A DNA stretch of 64,000 nt from Paraburkholderia acidisoli. GTDB lineage: Bacteria; Pseudomonadota; Gammaproteobacteria; Burkholderiales; Burkholderiaceae. The stretch covers positions 1,054,001 through 1,118,000 of the forward strand of contig NZ_CP046913.1 in the NCBI RefSeq assembly GCF_009789675.1, read 5' to 3'. The notes beneath the pieces are model-generated. The model ran no database searches and was not told the origin of the DNA. It saw only the letters and a list, made by a program, of their open reading frames with translations. Positions within the stretch are counted from its first letter, which is position 1. Each line of letters opens with the position of its first letter. Of this stretch, positions 54,326 to 63,650 are shown piece after piece. The position numbers and the translations under genes are program-made.

Positions 54326-54366
54326 TGGGTCGTGCGTCGCGGATTCGCGTCGAACCCGCGCAAATC

Positions 54367-55617
54367 TCAGGCCGCGGCCTTTTTGGCCTTCTTGCCCTCG
54401 ACGTCGGGCAGGAACACCGTGAGGATGCCGATCAGCGGCAGGAACGAGCAGACCTTGTAGACGAACGTGATGCTGGTGGCGTCGGCAAGCTGGCCGAGCA
54501 CCGCCGCGCCGATGCCGCCGAGGCCGAACGCGAAGCCGAAGAACAGGCCCGCGACCATGCCCACCTTGCCCGGAATCAGTTCCTGCGCGTAGACGAGGAT
54601 CGCCGAAAACGCCGAGGCGAGCACCACGCCGATGATGATGGTGAGCACGCTGGTCCAGAACAGGTTCGCGTAGGGCAGCATCAGCGTGAACGGCGTGACA
54701 CCGAGAATCGAGCCCCAGATCACGTATTTACGGCCGATACGGTCGCCCACCGGGCCGCCGATGATCGTGCCGGCGGCCACCGCCGCGAGGAACACGAACA
54801 GGTGCACCTGCGCGGCCTGAATGGGCAGATGGAAGCGGTCGATCAGATAGAACGTGAAGTAGCTGTTGATGCTCGCGAGGTAGAAGTACTTCGAGAACAC
54901 GAGCAGCACGAGAACGCTCATCGCCGCCGCCACGCGGCCGCGCGAGAGTTGCACGTGCGGGACTTCGGCGCGCTTTTTCTTGAGCGCGGGGTGCGCCTTG
55001 TACCAGCGGCCGATCTGCGTGAGCACGACCATGCCGACGAGCGCCGCCGCCGAGAACCACGCAATGCTGCGCTGGCCGTGCGGAATGATGATCGCCGCGG
55101 CGAGCAGCGGCCCGAGCGACGAGCCCGCGTTGCCGCCCACCTGGAACAGCGACTGCGCGAGACCGTGCTTGCCGCCCGACGCCATGCGCGCGACGCGCGA
55201 CGACTCCGGGTGGAACACCGACGAGCCGCAGCCCACCAGCGCCGCCGCGACCAGCAGCACGCCAAAGCTCGGCGCGACCGACATCAGCAGCAGGCCGCAC
55301 AGCGTGAAGCCCATGCCGACGGGCAGCGAATACGGCAGCGGACGCTTGTCCGTGTAGACGCCCACCAGCGGCTGCAGCATCGAGGCGGTGATCTGGTAGG
55401 TCAGCGTGATGAGGCCGATCTGCGTGAACGACAGCGCGAAGTTGTCCTTGAGCATCGGATAGATGGCCAGGATCAGCGACTGGATCATGTCGTTGAGCAG
55501 ATGCGAGAAGCTGATCGCGCCGAGCACCGAATAGACGGTGCGTTGCACCGTGCCGCTGGCGGGTGCGGAAGACGGAGCGGCGCCCGGGATGGCGCGCTTG
55601 TCGAGACTGGTTTCCAT
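54367..55617 (-). CDS. Fsr-like MFS exporter (fosmidomycin resistance family)
   Basis: 416 residues from ATG 55617; the frame is open further upstream but that part is not membrane-like. Twelve helices. The start region ISFSHLLNDMIQSLILAIYPML and LITLTYQITASMLQPLVG, then GCGSSVFHPESSRVARMASGGKHGLAQSLFQVGGNAGSSLGP in parts, are typical of E. coli Fsr. It probably exports small antimicrobials such as fosmidomycin-like compounds; the native substrate is not known. Confidence 0.9.
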   Translation of the reverse strand: METSLDKRAIPGAAPSSAPASGTVQRTVYSVLGAISFSHLLNDMIQSLILAIYPMLKDNFALSFTQIGLITLTYQITASMLQPLVGVYTDKRPLPYSLPVGMGFTLCGLLLMSVAPSFGVLLVAAALVGCGSSVFHPESSRVARMASGGKHGLAQSLFQVGGNAGSSLGPLLAAAIIIPHGQRSIAWFSAAALVGMVVLTQIGRWYKAHPALKKKRAEVPHVQLSRGRVAAAMSVLVLLVFSKYFYLASINSYFTFYLIDRFHLPIQAAQVHLFVFLAAVAAGTIIGGPVGDRIGRKYVIWGSILGVTPFTLMLPYANLFWTSVLTIIIGVVLASAFSAILVYAQELIPGKVGMVAGLFFGFAFGLGGIGAAVLGQLADATSITFVYKVCSFLPLIGILTVFLPDVEGKKAKKAAA

Positions 55618-56063
55618 GTTGTCTGGGCAGCAGAAGTGTCTGCGGCGGCCGGCCGGAGCGTGCAAGGCGGCAGCAGCTAGAAAGGATCGTTTATAGGAAT
55701 GATTCACGCAGTGTAATGTGTCTCGCTCGAATAGTACGGACAAGTTTTGTCGAGAACCGGACACTTCTCGCACTGCCGCCGCGCAACCCGCGCCCCAATT
55801 TCGTGCGCGGCGCGCCGTCGCAGGCGCGGTTGCGCCGTGTCGAGCAGTGTCTCGAAAAAGCCGCAGCGAATTTTGGCGGCCCGGCCGAGCGTGTATAACC
55901 CGCCATGGCGTGCGCCCACGAAGCGCGTGTCGACGGGGCCGGAACACGCGGCAAAGCCGTTTGCGCGGCGTTAAAGATTGCGCGGCGGCGTGCCGTAGTC
56001 CGGAGTTGAGGCGGAACGCATATCAAGAAACACGCACACGCCGAACCAGGAGCGGGAGACCCA
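55618..56063. other. Divergent region, Fsr-like gene/chemoreceptor
   Basis: About 445 bases holding the promoters of both divergent genes and a possible small Cys-rich gene on the minus strand (55704-55919). No other structure is convincing. Confidence 0.45.
55704..55919 (-). CDS. Possible small Cys-motif protein (71 aa)
   Basis: GTG start at 55919. The product contains FFETLLDTAQPRLRRRAAHE and ends with RQCEKCPVLDKTCPYYSSET, a CxxC...C pattern often used for metal binding. No good ribosome-binding site. An overlapping frame with an ATG at 55906 gives an unstructured basic peptide and is less likely. It lies 86 bp upstream of the Fsr-like gene on the same strand. No family identified with certainty. 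Confidence 0.4.
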   Translation of the reverse strand: MGARHGGLYTLGRAAKIRCGFFETLLDTAQPRLRRRAAHEIGARVARRQCEKCPVLDKTCPYYSSETHYTA

Positions 56064-57755
56064 ATGAAAGCAGTATCGCAAGGCGGCCGGCACGCGGGAT
56101 TCGTGCCGCAGGAACCGGCGGGCGGCGCAGCGGACGCGCCGCCGCACAGAAAGCACGACTCGCGGCGCGCCGCCGCGAGCCAGAACGTCGCGCGGCTTTC
56201 GGTGAAGGCGACGCTGCGGCTCGCGTTTGCGCTCGTGCTCGTCGGCACGCTCGCGATCGGCGTGTTTTCGCTCACCCAGGCGAGCCGTTTGAACGGCTCG
56301 ACCCAGTCGATCTACGAACAGGGCTATGTCGCCACGCGCGCCGCCGAGGAAGTGCGCGGCCACGTGCTGCGCGCGAGCCGCGCGCAAAAGCAGTTGCTGA
56401 CGGCGACCACCGCCGCCGAGCGCGACGAGTTGGGCGCGGGCATCGACAAGGATCTCGGCGCGCTCGGCAACGAAATGACGCAGTTGCAGACCTACGCGCA
56501 GGAGCAGGGCGGCGACGCGCTCGCGCTGCAAAAGAAGCTCGCCGATGCGACCAACGCGTGGAGCGGCCATCTGCATGACTTCGTGACGCTCGTGAAGCAG
56601 CAGCCGCTCGATCTTTCGCAGATGAGCTGGCAAGTCGGCACGCAGGACGTCTCGCTGCTGGTGGAAACCGGCAAGCTCGAAACGCTCGTCAACGATCTCG
56701 TGGTGCAGCGCGGCGCGGCCGCGAAGGCGACCATGGAGAAGGCCGCGTTCATCTTCAAGTCGTCGTTCGTGATGCTGGCGGTTGCCACGGTGGCGATGTT
56801 CGTGCTCGCGTTCGTGGTGAGCGAATGGGTCGTGCGGCGCATCGCGCGCCAGTTGGGCGGCGAGCCCGCGCACGCCAAGGCGATCGCCGCGCGCATCGCG
56901 GCCGGCGATCTCGCGCAACCGGTGGCGGTGCATGCGCGCGACGCGTCGAGCATGATCGGCGCGCTGCGCGACATGCAAACAGGCCTCTCGACCACCGTTG
57001 CCGAAATTGCCGCGAGCGCGGAAGCCATTGCCTCGGCGTCGAGCGAAATCTCGACGGGCAACCTCGATCTCTCGCATCGCACCGAGCAGCAGGCCGTCGC
57101 GCTCGAACGCACGGCGAGCAGCATGGAGCAACTCACCTCGACCGTGCGTCTGAACGCCGAAAACGCCGAGCAGGCCAGCACGCTCGCGAGCAACGCCTCG
57201 GAGATCGCGGAGAAGGGCGGTTCCGTGGTGGGCCGCGTGGTGGCCACGATGGAGCAGATCAACGACAGCGCCAAGAGTATCGCGGACATCATCGGCGTGA
57301 TCGAGGGCATTGCGTTCCAGACCAATATCCTCGCGCTCAACGCGGCCGTGGAAGCGGCGCGCGCGGGCGAGGAAGGGCGCGGCTTCTCGGTGGTCGCGGC
57401 CGAAGTGCGCAATCTCGCGCAGCGCAGCGCGGCGGCGGCCAAGGAAATCAAGGCGCTGATTCATGCCTCGGTCGAGCGCGTGGAAAACGGCTCGACGCTC
57501 GCGCAGGACGCGGGCGCGACCATGAACGAAGTGGTCAAGGCGGTGAAGCGCGTGAGCGACATCATCGGCGAGATTTCGGCGGCGTCGCGCGAGCAGCGCG
57601 CGGGCATCGAGGAAATCGGCCGCGCCGTCTCGCAGATGGACGCGGGCACGCAGCAAAACGCCGCGCTCGTGGAAGAAGCGACGGCAGCGGCGCAGTCGCT
57701 CGACGATCAGGCCAAGGTGCTCAAGCGGCTGGTGGGGAAGTTTCAGTTGGCTTAG
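56064..57755 (+). CDS. Methyl-accepting chemotaxis protein
   Basis: 563 residues, GGAGCGGGAG before the ATG. A 50-residue cytosolic head precedes the first membrane helix (about 54-75). The periplasmic part is a four-helix-bundle sensor (about 76-225), the second helix lies at about 230-252, followed by HAMP and the signalling hairpin with tip [20 protein letters not shown] and [19 protein letters not shown]. No CheR/CheB-binding pentapeptide is at the C terminus (LVGKFQLA). The ligand cannot be predicted. Confidence 0.95.
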   Translation: MKAVSQGGRHAGFVPQEPAGGAADAPPHRKHDSRRAAASQNVARLSVKATLRLAFALVLVGTLAIGVFSLTQASRLNGSTQSIYEQGYVATRAAEEVRGHVLRASRAQKQLLTATTAAERDELGAGIDKDLGALGNEMTQLQTYAQEQGGDALALQKKLADATNAWSGHLHDFVTLVKQQPLDLSQMSWQVGTQDVSLLVETGKLETLVNDLVVQRGAAAKATMEKAAFIFKSSFVMLAVATVAMFVLAFVVSEWVVRRIARQLGGEPAHAKAIAARIAAGDLAQPVAVHARDASSMIGALRDMQTGLSTTVAEIAASAEAIASASSEISTGNLDLSHRTEQQAVALERTASSMEQLTSTVRLNAENAEQASTLASNASEIAEKGGSVVGRVVATMEQINDSAKSIADIIGVIEGIAFQTNILALNAAVEAARAGEEGRGFSVVAAEVRNLAQRSAAAAKEIKALIHASVERVENGSTLAQDAGATMNEVVKAVKRVSDIIGEISAASREQRAGIEEIGRAVSQMDAGTQQNAALVEEATAAAQSLDDQAKVLKRLVGKFQLA

Positions 57756-57782
57756 CGTCTCGCATAACGTTGTGCCCGCAAC

Positions 57783-57817
57783 GAAAACGCCGCGTCTTTC
57801 GAGCGCGGCGTTTTTTA
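57783..57817. terminator. Terminator between chemoreceptor and iolB (bidirectional)
   Basis: AAAACGCCGCG and CGCGGCGTTTTTT with an 8-base loop; the left A-run and right T-run suit both convergent genes. Confidence 0.88.
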
Positions 57818-57839
57818 TTGCCGATGCGTTCTTGCGTGA

Positions 57840-58643
57840 TTATTTCGCATCCCGCTCGACGATCCACTCATGCGCGGGATCGTTATGGAAGTGCCATTCG
57901 CGCGTGGGGCCGGCCATCACGTTCAGATAATACGAGTCGTAGCCGTAAGGCACGACCACGGGGTGATAGCCACGCGGCACCATCACCACGTCGTGATCCT
58001 CCACGGCGAGCGTTTCGTCGAGATCGCGCGCGTCGGTATAGACACGCTGAAACGCGAAGCCCTGGCGCGGGTTGAGTCGGTGGTAGTAAGTCTCCTCGAG
58101 CGCGCTTTCCTGCGGCAAGCGATCGGCGTCGTGCTTGTGCGGCGGGTAGCTCGACGAATGCCCCGAAGGCGTGCGCACCTCCACCACCAGCAGCGATTCC
58201 GCCGGCTCGGTTTGCGGCAGGATATCGCACACGTAGCGCGTATTCGCGTGCTTGCCGCGCGTCGTGCGTTTCATTTGCGCGGGCTCGATCAGGCGCACGG
58301 GCAGCGTGCCCGTGGCGGGCGCACTCGCCACGCCCACTTCGGCGTCGCGTGTGGCGCGCACGGTTGCCTTCACGCGGGGCGGCACGTAGAGCGCGGTGGG
58401 CGCGGCGTCTTCGAACACGCTGTCGCGCGAGCCGAGACTCGACCAGCGCTCGCCGTTGGCCTCGATATCCACGGCGCCCGCGAGCACGACGATGCAGCTT
58501 TCGCGATCGCTTTCGTGCACGTAGACGACCTCTCCGGCCGCGAGCCGGTACGCGGCGAACCCGACATAACGCCAGGCCGCCGTGGCCGGCGTGACGCGCG
58601 CGATGGTCTGGCCTTCGCGCGCGGCTTTCACGAGCAAACTCAT
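57840..58643 (-). CDS. iolB: 5-deoxy-glucuronate isomerase IolB
   Basis: 267 residues. Double-cupin fold; metal ligands are H169 and H171 (PPHKHD), E184 (LEETYYHRL) and H227 (GYHPVV). Converts 5-deoxy-D-glucuronate to 2-deoxy-5-keto-D-gluconate in the inositol pathway. Its ATG overlaps the iolE stop (ATGA). Last gene of the operon before the terminator. Confidence 0.95.
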   Translation of the reverse strand: MSLLVKAAREGQTIARVTPATAAWRYVGFAAYRLAAGEVVYVHESDRESCIVVLAGAVDIEANGERWSSLGSRDSVFEDAAPTALYVPPRVKATVRATRDAEVGVASAPATGTLPVRLIEPAQMKRTTRGKHANTRYVCDILPQTEPAESLLVVEVRTPSGHSSSYPPHKHDADRLPQESALEETYYHRLNPRQGFAFQRVYTDARDLDETLAVEDHDVVMVPRGYHPVVVPYGYDSYYLNVMAGPTREWHFHNDPAHEWIVERDAK

Positions 58644-59554
58644 GCTGCCTCCTTCGATTCGGAATCCGTAGCATCGGCGAGCGTTCGCAAGGTGCGATAG
58701 CCCTTCTGCGCATACGCATACGACGGCGCGATCACCGGGTCCTGCTCCGCCTCCACCACGAGCCAGCCGCGATACCCGTGCCGCTTGAGCCGCGCGATGA
58801 TCGCCGGGAAATCCACGGCGCCGTCGCCGGGCACCGTGAATGCGCCCGCGAGCACCGCGTCGAGAAAACTCCAGTTGCGATTGCGCGCGAGCTTGACGAC
58901 GGCGGGGCGCACGTCCTTGCAGTGCACGTGGCAGACGCGCGCGATGTGCTTGTCGAGTTCGGCAACGGGGTCGCCGCCCGCGAACGTGAGGTGCCCCGCG
59001 TCGAACAGCAGGCCCACGGCGTCGCTCGTGCGTGCCATGAGTTTGTCGACGTCGGCGGGCGTTTCCACGTACGCGCCCATGTGATGGTGATACGCGAGCC
59101 GCACGCCGCGCGAGAGCGTATAACGCGCGAACGCGTCTACGCGCGCCGCGTACTCGTCCCACTGTTTGTCGCTGAAAAAACGTGGCCGCTGATAGAGCGG
59201 GCGCGGCGCGCCCTGGATCGAATCGGCGACTTCGCCGTAGACCATCACGGTCGCACCGTTCTGCGCGAGCAGGTCGAGGTGGCGATCGACAGCGGCGATT
59301 TCCTCCTCCACGCTGCGTTTCGCGAGTTGGCCGGAATACCAGCCGGAGACGAGCGAAAGCGCGTATTGCGCGAGCAGTGCCTTGAGCGCCTGCGGCTCGC
59401 GCGGAAATTTGTTGCCCAGCTCGAAGCCTTCGTAGCCGATCTCGCGGCCTTCGCTGAGCGCCGTGGAAAGCGGCGTTTCGCCGCCCAGCGAAGGCAGGTC
59501 GTCGTTCATCCACGACAGCGGATTGATGCCGATACGTACGTCAAATGCGCTCAT
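58640..59554 (-). CDS. iolE: Myo-inosose-2 dehydratase IolE
   Basis: 304 residues, TIM-barrel of the xylose-isomerase-like family: IGINPLSWMNDDLPSLGG at the start, AYHHHMGAYVET (154-165), FDAGHLTF (184-191) and HVHCKDVRP (209-217) provide metal and substrate ligands. It dehydrates 2-keto-myo-inositol to trihydroxycyclohexanedione, the substrate of IolD. ATGA overlaps with both iolD and iolB. Confidence 0.95.
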   Translation of the reverse strand: MSAFDVRIGINPLSWMNDDLPSLGGETPLSTALSEGREIGYEGFELGNKFPREPQALKALLAQYALSLVSGWYSGQLAKRSVEEEIAAVDRHLDLLAQNGATVMVYGEVADSIQGAPRPLYQRPRFFSDKQWDEYAARVDAFARYTLSRGVRLAYHHHMGAYVETPADVDKLMARTSDAVGLLFDAGHLTFAGGDPVAELDKHIARVCHVHCKDVRPAVVKLARNRNWSFLDAVLAGAFTVPGDGAVDFPAIIARLKRHGYRGWLVVEAEQDPVIAPSYAYAQKGYRTLRTLADATDSESKEAA

Positions 59555-61566
59555 GTGCGCTCCTCGTGGCCGGGTTCGTCTTCGCTGCGTTCGGATGATG
59601 GCGTCGCCGGGGCGGCGTGCGTCGTTTCGTGCGGCGCGCGGCCGCCTCGCGCCGCGACCTGCGCGTCGTAGCGTTCGCGCGCCTCGCGCACATTCGCGCG
59701 CGGCGAAACTTCGGGCACCGCGACTTCCCACCACCAGCCGCCTTCCTCGGTCGTGCGCGCGGGGTCGGTGTCGATGCTGATGAGATACGTGCGTGACGCT
59801 GCGCGTGCGCGTTGCAGCGCCGCCTCGAGTTCCGTGATGTTGGCCACGTGCTCGGCCTGCGCGCCGAGCGAGCGCGCATGCGAGGCGAAGTCGATACGCG
59901 GTGCGCCGAGCGGCCCTTGCGCGCAATCCTCGAACAGATTGTTGAACGGCGCGCCGCCGCAAGCTTGTTGGAGGCGGTTGATGCAGCCATAGCCGCGATT
60001 GTCGAGCACGACGACAATGAGTTTCGCGCCCAGCATCACCGAGGTCGCGATCTCGCTGTTCATCATCAGATAGCTGCCGTCGCCGACCATCACGATCACT
60101 TCGCGCTCGGGGCGCGCGAGCTTGGCGCCGAGTCCGCCCGCGATCTCGTAACCCATGCACGAATAGCCGTATTCGACGTGATACGCGCCCGGCTGTCCCG
60201 CGCGCCAGAGCTTGTGCAACTCGGCGGGCAGCGTGCCGGCCGCGCACACGACAATATCTTCGGTATCCGAACGATTGGCCGAACGTTGCACGGCACCGAT
60301 CACGTCGGCGTCGTAGGGCAGGCCGCTGCGCGCGGCTGGCGCCGCCTGCGCCTGCGTGAGCTGCGCGACGCTCGCGCGCCAGTCGTCGGCGAGACGTCGG
60401 GCGCGGGCGGTCCAGTTGGCGTCGGCGCACCACGCGGCGAGTTCGCCGTCGAGCGCCGCGAGCGTGAGGCGCGCATCGGCCTGCACGGCGAGCCCGTTGT
60501 GCTTGAGCGCGTCGAAGCCGTTGGCGTTCACGCCGATCACGTGCGCCTGCGCGAACAGCGAATTCGAACCCGTGGTGAAGTCCTGCAGGCGCGTGCCCAC
60601 GGCGAGCACGCAGTCGGCGTCGCGCGCGAGCGCATTGGCCGCGGGCGAACCCGTCACGCCGATCGCGCCCACGTTGAGCGGGTCGTCCCACGCGAGCGAA
60701 CCCTTGCCCGCCTGGGTTTCGGCCACCGGAATGCCGCGCGCCGTGGCGAGCGCCTTGAGCGCGGGCGTGGCGCGCGCATAGAGCACGCCACCGCCCGCGA
60801 CGATCAACGGCCGCTTCGCGCGCTGCAACTGCGTGAGCGCGGCGTCGAGTTCGGCGGCCACGGGTGCGGGCGCATGGAACGTCACGAGGCGCGGCGTGAA
60901 GAAACTCGCCGGGAAGTCCCACGCCATCGCCTGTACGTCCTGCGGCAGCGCGAGCGTGACGGGGCCGCACAGCGCGGCGTCGGTGAGCACGCGCAGCGCG
61001 CGCGGCAGCGCCGTGAGCAACTGCGCGGGATGCACGATGCGGTCGAAGTAACGCGACACCGGCTTGAGCGCATCGTTCACTGACACGTTGCCGTCGTGCG
61101 TATCTTCGAGTTGCTGCAAGACCGGATCGGGTTCGCGCGACACGAAGATGTCGCCGGGCAGCAGCAGCACGGGCAGGCGGTTCACGTGCGCGAGCGCGGC
61201 GGCCGTGACGAGGTTCGTCGCGCCCGGTCCGATCGAGGTGGTCACCGCCATCATGCGGCGGCGGAAATGCGCCTTCGCATAGGCGATCGCGCTGTGCGCC
61301 ATTGCCTGCTCGTTGTGTGCGCGCAGCGTGGGCAATTCGTGCCGATGCTGATAGAGCGCCTCGCCGATGCCCGCCACGTTGCCGTGGCCGAAGATCGCGA
61401 ACACGCCGCCGAACAGCGGCTCCGTGCGCCCCGAGCCGTCTTCGCTCGCGACGCGCTGCGCGGCGAGATAGCGCACGAGCGCCTGCGCCGCCGTGAGGCG
61501 CACGGTGGCGGCCTGTGCGCCATGGTCCTGCCCGGTGCCCGCCATGGGTGCGATGCGTTGATTCAT
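59551..61566 (-). CDS. iolD: 3D-(3,5/4)-trihydroxycyclohexane-1,2-dione hydrolase IolD
   Basis: 671 residues from ATG 61566. Thiamin-diphosphate enzyme: LFGGVFAIFGHGNVAGIGEAL and SIGPGATNLVTAAALAHV in the N-terminal pyrimidine-binding domain, a central domain, and the ThDP motif GDGSYLMMNSEIA (GDG at about 494). It opens the ring to 5-deoxyglucuronate. ATGA overlaps with iolC upstream and iolE downstream. Confidence 0.95.
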   Translation of the reverse strand: MNQRIAPMAGTGQDHGAQAATVRLTAAQALVRYLAAQRVASEDGSGRTEPLFGGVFAIFGHGNVAGIGEALYQHRHELPTLRAHNEQAMAHSAIAYAKAHFRRRMMAVTTSIGPGATNLVTAAALAHVNRLPVLLLPGDIFVSREPDPVLQQLEDTHDGNVSVNDALKPVSRYFDRIVHPAQLLTALPRALRVLTDAALCGPVTLALPQDVQAMAWDFPASFFTPRLVTFHAPAPVAAELDAALTQLQRAKRPLIVAGGGVLYARATPALKALATARGIPVAETQAGKGSLAWDDPLNVGAIGVTGSPAANALARDADCVLAVGTRLQDFTTGSNSLFAQAHVIGVNANGFDALKHNGLAVQADARLTLAALDGELAAWCADANWTARARRLADDWRASVAQLTQAQAAPAARSGLPYDADVIGAVQRSANRSDTEDIVVCAAGTLPAELHKLWRAGQPGAYHVEYGYSCMGYEIAGGLGAKLARPEREVIVMVGDGSYLMMNSEIATSVMLGAKLIVVVLDNRGYGCINRLQQACGGAPFNNLFEDCAQGPLGAPRIDFASHARSLGAQAEHVANITELEAALQRARAASRTYLISIDTDPARTTEEGGWWWEVAVPEVSPRANVREARERYDAQVAARGGRAPHETTHAAPATPSSERSEDEPGHEERT

Positions 61567-63605
61567 GCCGCTTTCTCCTGCGGTTTTTCGCCGGCATCGA
61601 TCGTGGCATGGCCGCGTTCGGCGCGCGCCGCGCGCCATGCCGCGATCAGCGTTTCGAATGCCCGACGCGCGCGCGCGATCGCTTCGTCATCGTCGATTTC
61701 CTGGGCGAGCCACGCGCGGCTCGGCTCGTAGAAGATCGAGCGGCCCACGGTGAAGCCGCGGCAGGTTTGCGAGGCCGCCGCCGCGCGAAAACTCTCGGCG
61801 AGCTGGTCGATGGGCGCGGCGAGCCCGAGCAGTACCACGCCGCGGCAATACGGGTCGCGTTCGGCGATCAGCGCGTCGATCGCCTGCCATTGCGCGGCGT
61901 CCATCGGCTCGAGCTTCCACCACTCGGGGTAGAGGCCGATGTTGTAGAGCCGCTTGATCGCGCGATACACCGTGTCGGGCGCGTTTGGCACGCCGTCCCG
62001 CTTCGGCGGAATCACTTCGAGCAGCAACTCGTGACCGCTCGCTTGCGTCGCGTCGTAGAGCGCGCGCAATTGCGCCTCTTGTTCGAGGCGCTGCTCGACG
62101 GGTTCGTCGGGATGAAACTGCACGAGACATTTCACGGTGTGTTCGATGGGCCACGAAGCGAGCGTCGTGCCGATCGAGCGGCCGTGATCGAACACGAGCG
62201 GCACCGAGCCCGGCAATTCGACGGGCCGGCCGATCCACCAGCCGCGCCCGCTCGCCGCGTTGAGCGCGTCTTGCCCGTAACGATCGTCGATCAATACGCC
62301 GATGCGGCCCTGCAAGCCGAGCGCGTGTTCGGTCTGCGCGACCGCATCCACGAACAACTGCTTGAGTTGCGCGATGCGCGCTTCGTCCGCGCCGGTTTGC
62401 TGCGCGAGTTCGAACAGCGGATTGCGATGATCGAACGCGAAGCCAAGCACTTCGTCGCGCGGCGTGCGCGCGGGCGTGACGCGATGCAGGCGCGCGAGCG
62501 TGGCGTCGCGGTCGGGGCGGCGCATGCGCTCCGGGTCGGCGGCGGCTTCGCGCAGGAAGTAGTCGAGTTCGGCGGGCGTGGGCATCGCGGGCGCGCAACC
62601 GTGACGCGAGACCACCAGCGCGCCGCATGCGTTGGCGGCACGCGCGCACGCGTCGAGCGGCGCGTCGCGCAGCCAGCCTGAGAGAAAGCCCGCCGCGAAC
62701 GCGTCGCCCGCGCCGAGCACGTTGAGCACCTCGACTTCCACGCCGCGTTGCATGGGCAGCGCGTCGAGCGAGTCGGGCACCGCGCCTTCGATGATCTGGC
62801 AGCCGAGCGGCCCGCGCTTGACCAGCAGCGTGGCGCCGGTCACTTCGCGCACGCGGCGCAAGGCGTCGGCGAGCGCTTCCTTGCCGCCCGCAATGCGGAA
62901 CTCTTCCTCGGTGCCGATCACGAGATCGAAGAAAGGCAGGATGCGCTGCAAATGCGCGCTCACGCCTTCGCTCGCGACAAAGCGCGTCTCGCCGTCGGCC
63001 TTGCCCGTGAGTCCCCACAGCACCGGCCGGTAGTCGATGTCGAGCACCGTGCGTACGTTGTTGCGGCGCGCGTAATCGAGCGCGACGAGACTCGTGCGGT
63101 TCACGTGCTCGGTCGAAAAATGCGTGCCGGTAATCAGCAGCGCCCTGGACGAGGCAATGAAGGCTTCGTCGAAGTCGCGCGCGTCCACGGCCATGTCGGC
63201 GCAATGCTCGCGGTAGAAGATGAGCGGAAACGTGTCGCGGTCCTTGATGCCGAGCAGCACGAGCGCCGTGAGCCGTTCGTGATCCACGCGCACGTGGCTC
63301 GTATCGCAGCCTTCCTTCGCGAGCGTTTCCACGAGGAAGCGGCCCATGTGGTCGTCGCCCACGCGCGTGAGCATGGCCGAGCGCAGGCCCAACCGCGCGC
63401 AGCCGAACGCGATGTTCGCCGAGGAGCCGCCCAGATATTTCGCGAAGGTCGAGACGTCTTCGAGCCGCGCGCCCACCTGTTGCGCGTAGAGATCGACACC
63501 GAGCCTTCCGAGGCATACCACGTCGCGGCTGCGGCCGGCGGCGAAGCGGCTTTGCGCCGCGTTCGACGCGCCAGAGGGGGGCGTTTCGTTATCCGATGCG
63601 GCCAT
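61563..63605 (-). CDS. iolC: Fused 5-dehydro-2-deoxygluconokinase / DUF2090 aldolase IolC
   Basis: 680 residues from ATG 63605, chosen because GAGGAACG lies 8 bases upstream; ATG 63641 lacks such a site. Residues about 30-340 are a PfkB kinase (GGSSANIAFGCARLG; NVLGAGDAFAAGF with catalytic Asp near 300). Residues about 370-670 are DUF2090, the IolJ-like 2-deoxy-5-keto-gluconate-6-phosphate aldolase. The fusion carries out two consecutive steps to dihydroxyacetone phosphate and malonate semialdehyde. It is common in Burkholderia. Confidence 0.95.
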   Translation of the reverse strand: MAASDNETPPSGASNAAQSRFAAGRSRDVVCLGRLGVDLYAQQVGARLEDVSTFAKYLGGSSANIAFGCARLGLRSAMLTRVGDDHMGRFLVETLAKEGCDTSHVRVDHERLTALVLLGIKDRDTFPLIFYREHCADMAVDARDFDEAFIASSRALLITGTHFSTEHVNRTSLVALDYARRNNVRTVLDIDYRPVLWGLTGKADGETRFVASEGVSAHLQRILPFFDLVIGTEEEFRIAGGKEALADALRRVREVTGATLLVKRGPLGCQIIEGAVPDSLDALPMQRGVEVEVLNVLGAGDAFAAGFLSGWLRDAPLDACARAANACGALVVSRHGCAPAMPTPAELDYFLREAAADPERMRRPDRDATLARLHRVTPARTPRDEVLGFAFDHRNPLFELAQQTGADEARIAQLKQLFVDAVAQTEHALGLQGRIGVLIDDRYGQDALNAASGRGWWIGRPVELPGSVPLVFDHGRSIGTTLASWPIEHTVKCLVQFHPDEPVEQRLEQEAQLRALYDATQASGHELLLEVIPPKRDGVPNAPDTVYRAIKRLYNIGLYPEWWKLEPMDAAQWQAIDALIAERDPYCRGVVLLGLAAPIDQLAESFRAAAASQTCRGFTVGRSIFYEPSRAWLAQEIDDDEAIARARRAFETLIAAWRAARAERGHATIDAGEKPQEKAA

Positions 63606-63650
63606 GGGCGTTCCTCGTGAATGCGTTGCAATCGTGGTCATGGCGTGGTC

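Noticed and set aside
61687..63516. 609-residue frame within iolC
   Set aside because: Frame-shifted shadow with extreme Arg content.
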